Source: Streptomyces luteolifulvus
GTDB lineage: Bacteria; Actinomycetota; Actinomycetes; Streptomycetales; Streptomycetaceae
Length of the DNA stretch: 64,000 nt
Direction of reading: 5' to 3'
NCBI RefSeq assembly: GCF_008806595.1
Contig: NZ_VZRB01000038.1
Span: 1,007 to 65,006, forward strand
The position numbers and the translations under genes are program-made. The notes below the pieces were generated by a model. It made no database searches and was not told the origin of the DNA. It worked only from the letters and a program-made list of their open reading frames with translations. Positions 26,421 to 34,407 of this stretch are shown piece after piece (position 1 is the first letter of the stretch; the number at the start of each line of letters is the position of its first letter).

Positions 26421-26781
26421 GTACGGAAGTTCGCTGAACTGCGCACAGGGGCGGTCGGGTACGGGACACTGAGCCCTTCCGCCCCTGCGCATGCCCGCCC
26501 TCCGGCCGCTTCTCGGAATGGCGGGCCCGGCAACCCTCGGAAACCGGTCATGTCCTACAGCGCGCTGCGTGCCCGATCCGTCACACCTCGCTCGGGGTTT
26601 CTCCTTACCGCTTCACGGGGGCCGGTGTCGTCACAGGGACGGCGTTTTCCTTATATCAGGTGAAGCGCATTCAGGACGGCCATGCGGATTGCGAGAAGAT
26701 CTGCCTAGCCTCTTATCGGCTTCAGCAGTCTCGTACGTCTTGTCGATTTCCCTTCTGCGCTCGACCAACGCGGGGGTTCGC
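26421..26781. other. Intergenic region before the diguanylate cyclase gene
   Basis: 361 bp without a convincing gene. The first part holds the terminator 26440-26491. The rest is unusually A/T-containing in patches (GGCGTTTTCCTTATATCAGG near 26641) and probably carries the promoter and leader of the GGDEF gene. The frame of that gene is open back to 26491, but the translation before 26782 is not coding-like. Confidence 0.6.
26440..26491 (+). terminator. Terminator hairpin after the sugar dehydrogenase
   Basis: TGCGCACAGGGGCGG (26440-26454) pairs with CCGCCCCTGCGCA (26479-26491), with a two-base bulge, 20 bases after the stop codon. Confidence 0.7.
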
Positions 26782-28665
26782 ATGATCCACGGGGGGACCG
26801 GGCGAGCCGGTTCTCAGTTCGCAGTTCTGACCGTCGTCGCCGGAGCGGATGTGACGGCAGCCGTGCTTCTGCCGGCGGGAACGGGGGTGCCGGCCGCGCA
26901 CGGTGTCGCCGCTGTCTCTCTGCTCATACGTTCCCGGACCGCCCCGCGGAAGGTACGTCTTCGCCTCACCCTGTTCGCCGTCTCGGTCGCGGCAGGCGGC
27001 CTGCACCATCTGCTGGCCGGCCGCATCGACTCCTCCGGGGCGCACTCCGCCGGAGGTCTCCCGTCCGTGGTCCGTCCGCTGGCGGGAGCCGGGATCGCCG
27101 CGTGTATGGGGGTCGCCGTCATCGCGCTGGTGATGGCCGCCGCGGACAACGGCACCACCCTGACCTCGCTACGACGGCTGCTGGACAGCTGGCTGATCGC
27201 GGGCTCCCTGCTCACCTCGGGCTGGGTACTGCTGCTGCACCGCGCCGACCAGGGCGGGGACGTGTCGGCCTCACTGCTCGCGCTCGCCCGCGTCGTCACG
27301 GACATTCTGGTGCTGGCGCTCTTCGTCGCCCTGCGCTTCTGCCTGAGGCGCTCCGAGCGCACGGCGACCACGGTGGGCGCCGTGGCCCTCGTCGTCCTGT
27401 TCACGGGTGACGTCCTGCGCATCGTGCTGCCCGCGCCGGGCGGCTGGTCCGGGATTCCCCTCGCCACGGCGTGCTCGATGACCGGGCTGACCCTTGTCGC
27501 CGTCGCGCCGTGGCTGCCGGGGGGTGTCAGCACTGTGGGGTTCGACCAGCGTTCGATGCCCGTCACCGGGGTGGTGGCGGCGTTCGTGCCCATGGCCGTC
27601 TGCGCGCTCGCCATCTCGGCGCACGCCGTCACCGGCGGCTGCGTCGACCTCGTGATGACGGCCCTGGCGGGGTCGGTGCTCCTCGCGCTCGGCGCCCGGC
27701 AGGGCGTCACCCACGCCGACCAACTGAGGATCGCTCAGGAGGCCAAGGCCCGTGAGGCCCATTACCGCACCCTGGTCGACGGCACCCTCGACGTGATCAC
27801 GATCATCGGTCACGACGGAGTGGTGCGCTACGTCAGTCCGGCGGTCCACCCGGTCTTCGGCTACCGGCCCGAGGAACTGGTGGGCGCTCGTGTCCCCTTG
27901 TTCTGTCACCCGGACGACGTGCCGCCTTTGATGCAGGCCGTGCAGACGCTGGTGGACGACGCCGGGTCGGGGGCCCGGGGGCCGGGTCACCGGGTGTCCT
28001 GCCGGGTGCGGAGCGCCGACGGACGGTGGCGCCATGTCGAGTCGACGATCGGTCACCATCCCGAGGGCATGATCTTCATCAGCCGCGATGTGAGCGAACG
28101 GGTCGCGCAGCAGGCGCAGTTGGAACACCTCGCCTTCCACGACGCGCTCACCGGTCTGCCCAACCGTGCCCTGTTCGTCGACAGGGTCGCCCATGCCCTG
28201 CAGAAGCGGACCACGGGAGTTGCCCCGCCCGTGGTGCTCTTCGTGGACCTGGACGGCTTCAAGGCCGTCAACGACTCGGCCGGACACGCGACGGGCGATG
28301 CCCTTCTGACGCACGCCGCCCGTCGGCTCCAGGCGTCCGTACGGGCGGGGGACACGATCGCCCGCCTCGGCGGTGACGAGTTCGCGGCCCTGCTGGAATG
28401 GGAGGCGGCGACGCACCCGTCGAGCGCCAGGGAGGTCGCCGCGCGGATCCTGAGCGCGCTGAAGAAGCCGTACCGGATCGGCGGCAGGGATGCGGTGGTC
28501 TCCGCCTCGATCGGGATGGCGATGGCCGCCCCGGGGGTCACTCCGGACGAGCTTCTGCATCAGGCGGACCTGGCCATGTACGCGGCCAAGGCGGCGGGCA
28601 AGGGCCGTATCCATGTGCACGCCTCGCAGCCGCCGCCCGTCTCAAGTGGTGCCTCGCACCGCTGA
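26782..28665 (+). CDS. Membrane PAS-GGDEF diguanylate cyclase
   Basis: Predicted c-di-GMP synthase of 627 residues. The N-terminal third has about eight to nine hydrophobic helices (about 12-305) and is a likely membrane sensor. A PAS domain follows (about 328-440, with VVRYVSPAVHPVFGY), then a GGDEF domain (450-615) with FHDALTGLPNRALF, FVDLDGFKAVND and an intact active-site GGDEF at 530-534. No EAL or HD-GYP domain follows, so it should synthesise rather than degrade. In Streptomyces c-di-GMP acts through BldD on development. Position next to the exopolysaccharide locus suggests possible control of polymer output, unproven. The ATG at 26782 follows CGGGGG; earlier in-frame starts are poor. 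Its end overlaps the convergent gene by 24 bp. Confidence 0.88.
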   Translation: MIHGGTGRAGSQFAVLTVVAGADVTAAVLLPAGTGVPAAHGVAAVSLLIRSRTAPRKVRLRLTLFAVSVAAGGLHHLLAGRIDSSGAHSAGGLPSVVRPLAGAGIAACMGVAVIALVMAAADNGTTLTSLRRLLDSWLIAGSLLTSGWVLLLHRADQGGDVSASLLALARVVTDILVLALFVALRFCLRRSERTATTVGAVALVVLFTGDVLRIVLPAPGGWSGIPLATACSMTGLTLVAVAPWLPGGVSTVGFDQRSMPVTGVVAAFVPMAVCALAISAHAVTGGCVDLVMTALAGSVLLALGARQGVTHADQLRIAQEAKAREAHYRTLVDGTLDVITIIGHDGVVRYVSPAVHPVFGYRPEELVGARVPLFCHPDDVPPLMQAVQTLVDDAGSGARGPGHRVSCRVRSADGRWRHVESTIGHHPEGMIFISRDVSERVAQQAQLEHLAFHDALTGLPNRALFVDRVAHALQKRTTGVAPPVVLFVDLDGFKAVNDSAGHATGDALLTHAARRLQASVRAGDTIARLGGDEFAALLEWEAATHPSSAREVAARILSALKKPYRIGGRDAVVSASIGMAMAAPGVTPDELLHQADLAMYAAKAAGKGRIHVHASQPPPVSSGASHR

Positions 28666-29166
28666 CGGGCCGAACAGGCTTCGGCGTGGGGGCCGGCGGC
28701 GGTGGTGCGAACCGCCGTGGTCGCGGGCCAGTTCCTCCATCGCACGGCGCAGGGCGAGCTCCAGGATGCCGGGCCGGTTGAGGGTGCCCGCTCCGTCGGG
28801 CGGGGTGAGCCAGCGCAGGGTGCCCCAGCGGCAGTGGGGCGCGGGGGCGGCGATCCAGCCTCCCTTCGTGACATAGCGGGTGCCGGGGCCGACCCAGATG
28901 GCGGCGGGATCGGGCGGCAGGAAGAACCCGACGCGACGGCCTCTGCCGTCCAGCAGCATGGGGCCGGGGGCGCCGGGAAGGTCGTCCAGCAGGCCGACGG
29001 CGCGCAGTCCGAGGCGTTCGGGGACGATCAGCACGTCCCACAGGCGCCCGGCGGCAAGGAGATGGACGGCCTCACTGCCGCGGCGCCAGTCGTACCGGCA
29101 GGCCCGCGGATCCTCCGCCGCGGCGGCCAGCCAGGCCAGCGCCCTCGTCCACCGTGCCGAAACCAT
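28642..29166 (-). CDS. Hypothetical protein, soluble
   Basis: A 174-residue soluble protein. The start is fixed by GGAGG six bases before the ATG at 29166. The fold is suggested by WLAAAAEDPRACRYDW, then WDVLIVPERLGLRA, GPMLLDGRGRRVGFFLPP and RWLTPPDGAGTLNRP. This arrangement recalls small Streptomyces proteins distantly similar to the N-terminal region of bifunctional primase/polymerases, but catalytic carboxylates are not evident, so I give no function. It is convergent with the GGDEF gene and overlaps its end by 24 bp. Confidence 0.65.
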   Translation of the reverse strand: MVSARWTRALAWLAAAAEDPRACRYDWRRGSEAVHLLAAGRLWDVLIVPERLGLRAVGLLDDLPGAPGPMLLDGRGRRVGFFLPPDPAAIWVGPGTRYVTKGGWIAAPAPHCRWGTLRWLTPPDGAGTLNRPGILELALRRAMEELARDHGGSHHRRRPPRRSLFGPSAVRGTT

Positions 29167-29365
29167 CGCGAACCTCCAGGTGGTGCGGCCGTGGGCGGTC
29201 GGGCCGACCAACCACGGCAGGGTGTGCAGACGTGGATGCACGTTCAGGCCCAGTGCAGCGGGGCGGGCGGCCCCGTGCCATACGGCGGAACCGAATTCGC
29301 CGGATGGAGGGAGCGCCCAGGGCGTGACGGGGAGCGGCTTCGCACGACCGCGCTCCCCGGCGTGG

Positions 29366-29950
29366 TCAGCCCGTCCAGAAGTCCCACCAGCGCGTCAGGA
29401 TCAGCATCCCGACGACACCGGTGTGCAGCAGCGGCGGCCAGAGGGTGAACTCGTCGAAGAACTTCCTCAGCCACTCGGGGGCGGGCAGAAAACGGTTCCG
29501 GACGATGAAGGAGGTCAGGTACCAGAAGATGAAGATGGTGGCGATCCACGCCAGACAGCACCACAGGCACAGGGCGCTGATCGTGTACAGCGACTCGAAC
29601 TGAAGCCACGTCACGAAGCCGATCCCGAACAGCGCGCCCGCCTCGAAGGTCAGCCAGTACCACCCGGGAAACCTCGCGCCGGCCAGCAGGCTCATGCCGA
29701 CGCAGATCACGATGCCGTAGGACACCAGGCCGAGCATCGGATTGGGGAATCCGAAGGCCGAGGCCTGGTCGCTCTTCATGATGTTGCCGCAGGAGACCAC
29801 CGGGTTCAGGCTGCAGCCCGGCGTGAAGTCCGGGTCCTCCAGGAGCTTGAACTTGTCGATCGTGATGACCCATGAAGCGAGCAGTCCGGCGGCCCCCATG
29901 ATGACCTGCAGCAGGGCGAACCCCCGGCCCGCGCCTTCGGCCCTGGCCAT
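29366..29950 (-). CDS. Vitamin K epoxide reductase (VKOR) family protein
   Basis: Integral membrane thiol oxidoreductase of 194 residues with four to five helices. The loop cysteines are C46 and C54 (CSLNPVVSC) and the active CXXC is C128-C131 (CLWC). Bacterial VKOR homologues reoxidise DsbA-like proteins with quinone as acceptor, supporting disulfide formation in secreted proteins. Here the likely clients (chaplins, secreted protease) lie nearby, but no DsbA-like partner is in the window or fused. Its start shares a base with the preceding gene's stop (TGATG), so the two are coupled. Confidence 0.88.
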   Translation of the reverse strand: MARAEGAGRGFALLQVIMGAAGLLASWVITIDKFKLLEDPDFTPGCSLNPVVSCGNIMKSDQASAFGFPNPMLGLVSYGIVICVGMSLLAGARFPGWYWLTFEAGALFGIGFVTWLQFESLYTISALCLWCCLAWIATIFIFWYLTSFIVRNRFLPAPEWLRKFFDEFTLWPPLLHTGVVGMLILTRWWDFWTG

Positions 29951-30447
29951 CAGCCGCGCAGGCCGCGGGCCGGCAGCAGGATGTGCGCGGCGGCGTGGAG
30001 GGTCTCCTCCGCGCCCGCGAAGGCGGCCAGGGCGCCGGGATCGACGGGCCTGCCGGGCCCGGCCTCCGGCCAGGGCCGCGTGGTGAACACGAGGTAGGCG
30101 TGTCCGCGCCGGCCGACGGCGGCGAGCCACTCCGGCGGCGGCACGCACTGGCCGTCGAGGTGGGGCATGGTGACGACGGCCCGGCCGGCCTCGACGAGCA
30201 GGCTGACGGGCAGGCCTGGGCGGGCGGCGGCGTCGACGAGTTCTCCGCCGGGCCGCAGTCCGGTGCTGAGCAGCAGCCGCTCGACGGCGGCGGAGGAGGC
30301 CTCGGGTCCGCCGGCGCCGTCCCCCAGGGAGTAGACGAGCAGACAGGGCATGTCGCCGTCGGGGGCCGCACCGCTCCAGGCCAGCACGACGAGGGTGCCC
30401 AGATCGGCGGCTCGGAAAGGGCGCGTTTCGCTTGAGGTCGAGGTCAC
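29950..30447 (-). CDS. Hypothetical small protein (DUF5949-like)
   Basis: A soluble 165-residue protein beginning MTSTSSETRPFRAADLGT. It has an alternating beta/alpha look (LGTLVVLAWSGAAPDG, then PCLLVYSLGDGAGG) with no catalytic motif I can recognise. From memory, Streptomyces proteins with this opening are named DUF5949. It is the first gene of a two-gene unit with the VKOR homologue, sharing one base with it, so a link to envelope thiol chemistry is possible but rests on position only. Confidence 0.65.
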   Translation of the reverse strand: MTSTSSETRPFRAADLGTLVVLAWSGAAPDGDMPCLLVYSLGDGAGGPEASSAAVERLLLSTGLRPGGELVDAAARPGLPVSLLVEAGRAVVTMPHLDGQCVPPPEWLAAVGRRGHAYLVFTTRPWPEAGPGRPVDPGALAAFAGAEETLHAAAHILLPARGLRG

Positions 30448-30574
30448 CGCGGAACCCTATCGACGGGCCGGAAGGCGCCCGGTCGGCTTCTCACCCGTAC
30501 AGGCCAGTGCCCGAGGGGTCTCCACACGAACGAGGGATGACGACGGACATCCGCTCGTGTTCCCTCCCGGCGCA

Positions 30575-30611
30575 CCTCGGCCGCCCTCCCGGAGCGGGAG
30601 GGCGGCCGAGG
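30575..30611 (-). terminator. Terminator hairpin, 17-bp perfect stem
   Basis: CCTCGGCCGCCCTCCCG (30575-30591) and CGGGAGGGCGGCCGAGG (30595-30611) with a three-base loop, 17 bp past the chaplin stop at 30629. Confidence 0.92.
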
Positions 30612-30628
30612 GAAAGCCCGCGTCGACG

Positions 30629-30868
30629 TCAGTCGTTGCCGCAGAGGTTGCCGAGCGCCGGGTTCATCAGGCCGATGACGCTGACCGTGTTGCTGCAGAC
30701 GTTGGCCGGGACGTGGACCGGGACCTGGGCGACGTTGCCCGACAGGGCGCCCGGCGAGTCGGTGGCGGCGGCCGCGGCGCCGGTGTCGGCGGCGGCGACA
30801 CCGGCAGTGCCCGCAACGGCCGCGGCGGCGATGGTGGTCAGGGCCAGGCCCTTCGCGATACGCAACAT
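30629..30868 (-). CDS. Short chaplin (ChpF-like)
   Basis: Secreted 79-residue hydrophobic protein that would assemble into amyloid-like fibrils on aerial hyphae and spores. Signal peptide at about 1-27 (MLRIAKGLALTTI to VAAA), then one chaplin domain from SPGALSGNVAQVPVHVP to the C terminus. The two cysteines typical of short chaplins are present (NVCSN and NLCGN), although the first reads CSN where most chaplins have CGN. The sequence resembles S. coelicolor ChpF as I remember it. Chaplin genes are sigma-BldN targets in S. coelicolor. An 18-bp palindrome ends about 20 bp before the start codon. Confidence 0.9.
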   Translation of the reverse strand: MLRIAKGLALTTIAAAAVAGTAGVAAADTGAAAAATDSPGALSGNVAQVPVHVPANVCSNTVSVIGLMNPALGNLCGND

Positions 30869-30888
30869 GGAGGAGATGCTCCTTGGAA

Positions 30889-30927
30889 TTGACACAACAC
30901 CGGGCGGGACGCCCGGTGTTGTGTCAA
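30889..30927. promoter_or_regulatory. Perfect 18-bp palindrome upstream of a chaplin gene
   Basis: TTGACACAACACCGGGCG (30889-30906) and its exact reverse complement (30910-30927) flank GGA. It lies 21 bp before the chaplin ATG and about 155 bp after the chpA stop. It could terminate chpA transcripts, fold as a 5' leader hairpin, or be an operator. No T-run follows on the minus strand. Confidence 0.7.
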
Positions 30928-31082
30928 CCGTGGGGTGCGCCCTGGGGTTGTGCCGCCAATGGGGTGATGCTCGTACCCGGCGGTCACGCCCGTACGAGGA
31001 GTCCGGCACCGGCCGCACACCGCCCCGCGGGCGGCCCGGATGCCGGGCCCCGGGGGGCGGGTGCGGAGTGCCGGACGGGGTG

Positions 31083-31919
31083 CTACCTGCGCGCCGCGAC
31101 CCGGCCGCGCCGGTACAGGATCGCTCCGCCGAGGAGCAGCGCGGCACCGGCGGCCGAGGCGGCGACCATGTCCTCACTGCCGGTGTGGGCCAGGGTGGGC
31201 GTGTCCTCGACGACGGGGGCGTCGTCCACGACCGGCGTCTCGAACTCGGTCTCGGGGGCGGCCTCGTCGGGACGCGAACCGCTCGGGGTGCCCACCGCCG
31301 GGTCGGTACGCGGCTCGTCCACCTCGGTGGCGGGCGTGTCACTGCCGGCCGGGACCGCGGGGGCGTCCGGGGTGACCGTGTCCGGGACCGCCGGCGTGTC
31401 GGGCAGCGTGGAGGTGTCGGGCACCTCGGGCAGCGCGGGGGCGTCCGGGAGAGCCTCGTCCGCGGGGACGTCCACGCTGGAGGCCGCGTCGGCTCCGGTG
31501 CCGCAGACGTTGGCGGCCGCCGGGTTGAGGGCGCCGACGACGTCGAGGGTGTTCCCGCAGGCGTTCAGCGGGATGCTCACCGGCGCCTGGACGCTGTTGC
31601 CGGACAGGACGCCGGGCGAGTCCGCGGCGTCGGCGACGGCGGTGGCCTGCGACGTGTCCGACCCGGAGCTGTCCGAGTCGTCGTTGAGGCAGACGCTGCC
31701 GAACGCCGGGTTGAGGAGGCCGACCACGTCGACGGAGTTCCCGCACAGGTTCACGGGACTGTGCACCGGCACCTGGACGTTGTTGCCCGAGAGGACACCG
31801 GGCGAGTCGGCGGTGGCCCCGGTCGCGTCCGCGTCGGCGAAGGCGGCGGCGGTGTACAGGGACAGGAGGCTCGTCGCGGCGGCGGCCACGATCGTCCCCC
31901 TGCTCAGGGTCTGTCGCAC
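31083..31919 (-). CDS. chpA: Long chaplin with sortase signal (ChpA-like)
   Basis: Cell-wall-anchored chaplin of 278 residues. A signal peptide (1-28) precedes two chaplin domains (about 39-80 and 101-140) with cysteine pairs C59/C77 and C121/C139. A Pro/Thr/Asp-rich wall-spanning region follows (about 145-240), then LAHTG (243-247), a hydrophobic helix and an Arg tail. SrtE-type sortases anchor such proteins, which display short chaplins at the surface. The GTG at 31919 is taken as the start because the signal peptide begins there. The symbol is assigned from domain layout and the neighbouring short chaplin, as in the chpA-chpD pair of S. coelicolor. Cysteine usage in the second domain (ANVCGTG) is atypical. 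Confidence 0.9.
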   Translation of the reverse strand: MRQTLSRGTIVAAAATSLLSLYTAAAFADADATGATADSPGVLSGNNVQVPVHSPVNLCGNSVDVVGLLNPAFGSVCLNDDSDSSGSDTSQATAVADAADSPGVLSGNSVQAPVSIPLNACGNTLDVVGALNPAAANVCGTGADAASSVDVPADEALPDAPALPEVPDTSTLPDTPAVPDTVTPDAPAVPAGSDTPATEVDEPRTDPAVGTPSGSRPDEAAPETEFETPVVDDAPVVEDTPTLAHTGSEDMVAASAAGAALLLGGAILYRRGRVAARR

Positions 31920-31955
31920 TTTTATTCGTTGTCTTCCTGCTTGGAGAAGTGGAAA

Positions 31956-31992
31956 GCCGGCCTTGGCGCCTTCAGGGCTTCCCAAGGCCGGC
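31956..31992 (-). terminator. Hairpin between chpD and chpA
   Basis: GCCGGCCTTGG (31956-31966) pairs perfectly with CCAAGGCCGGC (31982-31992), 31 bp after the chpD stop. It probably ends or attenuates chpD transcription before chpA. Confidence 0.75.
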
Positions 31993-32022
31993 CGTGGCAG
32001 CCGGGCCGGCTGGTTTGCAGCG

Positions 32023-32250
32023 TCAGTCGTTGAGGCAGGCGGTGCCGAACGCCGGGTTCAGCAGGCCGATGACGCTGAGCGAGTTGCCGCACAGGCTGGC
32101 GGGGAGATGCACGGGAACCTGGACCAGGTTGCCGGAGAGGACGCCCGGCGAGCTCGCGACGGAACCGACGGCGTCCGTGTCGGCGAAGGCGGGGGCGGCC
32201 ATTCCCATGGCCATGACCACGCCCGCCACGACAGCAGCGGTCTTCTTCAT
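32023..32250 (-). CDS. chpD: Short chaplin (ChpD-like)
   Basis: Secreted 75-residue short chaplin. Signal peptide MKKTAAVVAGVVMAMG to AFA (1-23), then the chaplin domain SPGVLSGNLVQVPVHLP with cysteines in SLCGNSL and GTACLND. GGAAGGA stands eight bases before the ATG, fixing the start. It lies upstream of the long chaplin in the same direction, the arrangement of the S. coelicolor chpA/chpD pair, on which the symbol rests. It should be secreted, oxidised and polymerised at the hyphal surface, lowering surface tension for aerial growth. Confidence 0.9.
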   Translation of the reverse strand: MKKTAAVVAGVVMAMGMAAPAFADTDAVGSVASSPGVLSGNLVQVPVHLPASLCGNSLSVIGLLNPAFGTACLND

Positions 32251-32691
32251 GAACTTTTCCTTCCCATTTACTGCGGTCATGCCCCTGTACCGGCGGAAAC
32301 CGAGCGAGCACGGCATGAACGGCTCGCGTCATGACCTACAGGCTGTAAACGAGGGATAGACGTCCCAAGCAACTACGGAACGCGGCCTTCCCCGGAATTC
32401 ACCCGAACGCCTCGCCCGCAACCGGCACCGGCACCGCACCCGGGCGAAATTCTCGTTTCACGGAAAGGCTCGGGCAGCCCACGCGGGGAAGGAACGAGGG
32501 CGGCCCGAGCGGTCACCGGGGGGCCGAGATCAGCCCCCTCGCATCAACCCGGTGCGACGGAATTGGTTTCGGGACGTCACCCAGGTGGGCCATCGGAGTG
32601 AACGGGAATTCTGTTGATCGACCCGTCATGGAAATCCGCTTTTCCGAAGGGAATGACCGGCGACATCCCGGTCGGGGCGGCGGCTGCCGGG
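32251..32691. other. Intergenic region upstream of chpD
   Basis: 441 bp without a coding frame. It should hold the chpD promoter. A short hairpin (GGGGGC 32519-32524 with GCCCCC 32533-32538) and the terminator at 32655-32673 are the only structures I see. The segment around 32340-32380 (CTGTAAACGAGGGATAGACG) is a plausible promoter zone. Confidence 0.6.
32655..32673 (-). terminator. Short terminator hairpin after the VWA gene
   Basis: GACCGG and CCGGTC with a seven-base loop, 19 bp past the stop; followed on the minus strand by ATTCCCTTC. Confidence 0.5.
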
Positions 32692-34260
32692 CTAGTACCG
32701 GATGTCCCGCGCCCGGTCGATCGTCTCGGCGAGCTGCTGTACGTCCCTGTCCTCGGTGGTCCTCGCCAGACCGGCGGCGCGGTCGCCCAGGTCGCTGAGT
32801 CCCAGGTCGCCGGGCAGGGAGCGCCAGCGGTCGTCTCCGGAGCGCAGGGCGTCCGCGAAATAGGCGGCCACGGCGGTCACCTGGAGGCGGGGGTTCGCGT
32901 CCCAGAGCCGGTCGCCGAGGGAGCCCGCCTCCAGCCGGCCGGACTCCTCGTGCGGGGCCCGGGTGTCGGGGTCGAGCCAGCGGACGGTGGCCGTGGCGAG
33001 ATGGCCGTCGGCACCCGGCCTGGTGCGTACGGCGTACAGGGCGGTGACCGTGTGGCCGGGGCCGATCTCGCCGCCGTCGACGCGGTCGTCGCGGAAGTCG
33101 TCGTCGGCGACCCGGCGGTTGTCGTAGCCGACGAGGCGGAACTCGGCGACCGTCTCGGGGTCGAAGGCGACCTGGGCCTTGGCGTCACGGGCCACGAGGT
33201 CGATGTTCTGCGGGAGTTGCTCGCAGAAGACCCGGCGGGCGTCGTCCTCCCCGGACACGTACACGGTGTGGCCGTCGCCCCGGTCGGCGAGGCGTTCCAT
33301 CAGGGCGTCGCCGTAGTCGCTGCCGACGCCGACCCCGAAGAGGGTGATGCCGTGCTCGCGACGGGCGCCGTCGACGCGTTCGAGGATCGAGTCGGGGTCG
33401 GTGTCGCCGTCGTTGGCGAGCGCGTCGGAGACGAGGACGACCCGGTTGGTGGCGCCCTCGCGCCGGCCCTCGACGGCGGTGGCGTAGCCGGTCCGGATGC
33501 CGGCGCCGAGGTTGGTGGAGTACGTCGGCTCCAGGCCGTCGATGGCGTCGTGGACGCGGCCCCGGTGGTCGCCCAGCCGGGTCATGGGCAGGACGGTCTC
33601 GGCCTCGTCGCTGAAGGTGACGATGGCGACCGAGTCGTCGTCGCGCAGCCGGTCCGTCATCGTGCCGAGGGACTGCCGGGCGAGATCGAGGCGGCCGGGT
33701 TCGCCCATCGAGCCGGAGATGTCGATGACGAAGGTGAGGGCGGCGGGCGGGCGTTCCGCGGTCTGCCCGGAGGTGCGGGTGGCGAGGCCGACGCGGACGA
33801 GGGACCAGTCCTCCTCGTCGGTGCGGGCGCCGTCGACGGTGACCGAGAAGCCGTTGCCGTCGGGGCGTTCGTAGTCCTGGCGGAAGCTGTTGACGAACTC
33901 CTCCGGGCGGATGGTGGAGGGGTCCGGGCGCCGGCCGTCGGCGAGGGTGCGGCGCGCGTAGCCGTAGGAGGCGGTGTCGACGTCGAGGGCGAAGGTGGAG
34001 AGGTAGTCGGGCGAGGGTTCCGTCTCGCGGGCCGCGCCGTCCGCGCCGTCCTGCTGTTCGCCTTCCCGTACCTCGCCGCTGCCCCGGCTCTGGGCGGGGG
34101 CGGGAGCGGGGAGGGCTTCCGAGTGGTTCGGGACGTCCGTGCTCTTGCCGCCGGAGCCGCCCGCGCCGCAGCCGGCGAGCAGTCCGGCCGCGGCCACGAG
34201 CGCGAGCAGTGCGGCGCGTGGTCGTGCCGTGCGCGGTCGTCGTGTGCGGTGGGTCTCCAT
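32692..34260 (-). CDS. VWA-domain lipoprotein (YfbK-like)
   Basis: Surface lipoprotein of 522 residues. A lipobox LLAGC places the lipidated cysteine at C31. After a linker comes a VWA-associated N-terminal region (about 85-165), then a von Willebrand A domain with an intact MIDAS D180-x-S182-x-S184 (DISGSMG) and later SDALANDGD. A C-terminal DUF3520-like region (about 380-522, with DDFRDDRVDGGEIGPGHTVTALY) completes the YfbK-type layout. Such proteins bind divalent metal and probably a protein ligand outside the membrane; the ligand is unknown. It is monocistronic, 147 bp from the ABC permease. Confidence 0.85.
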   Translation of the reverse strand: METHRTRRPRTARPRAALLALVAAAGLLAGCGAGGSGGKSTDVPNHSEALPAPAPAQSRGSGEVREGEQQDGADGAARETEPSPDYLSTFALDVDTASYGYARRTLADGRRPDPSTIRPEEFVNSFRQDYERPDGNGFSVTVDGARTDEEDWSLVRVGLATRTSGQTAERPPAALTFVIDISGSMGEPGRLDLARQSLGTMTDRLRDDDSVAIVTFSDEAETVLPMTRLGDHRGRVHDAIDGLEPTYSTNLGAGIRTGYATAVEGRREGATNRVVLVSDALANDGDTDPDSILERVDGARREHGITLFGVGVGSDYGDALMERLADRGDGHTVYVSGEDDARRVFCEQLPQNIDLVARDAKAQVAFDPETVAEFRLVGYDNRRVADDDFRDDRVDGGEIGPGHTVTALYAVRTRPGADGHLATATVRWLDPDTRAPHEESGRLEAGSLGDRLWDANPRLQVTAVAAYFADALRSGDDRWRSLPGDLGLSDLGDRAAGLARTTEDRDVQQLAETIDRARDIRY

Positions 34261-34407
34261 CTGCCGTGCCCCCTGTGTCCGTTGACGTCGACGTCTGTGA
34301 CTGTGACGTTGCAGGGAGCCGGAACGTGCGCTCCGGGGCGTTGCGGATGCGTCTCGAAGAGGGCACGAAATGCGCCCGCCGAGACCGGTGGGTGATCTTC
34401 CGTTGAC

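Noticed and set aside
26706..26716. Reverse complement of a WhiG -10 box (GCCGATAA) on the minus strand
   Set aside because: No TAAA-type -35 at the right distance and no minus-strand gene that it could serve.
32692..34395. Long plus-strand frames over the VWA and ABC genes (32614-34395, 35313-38123)
   Set aside because: Antisense shadows of high-GC genes with Gly/Val/Asp-rich translations and no domain.
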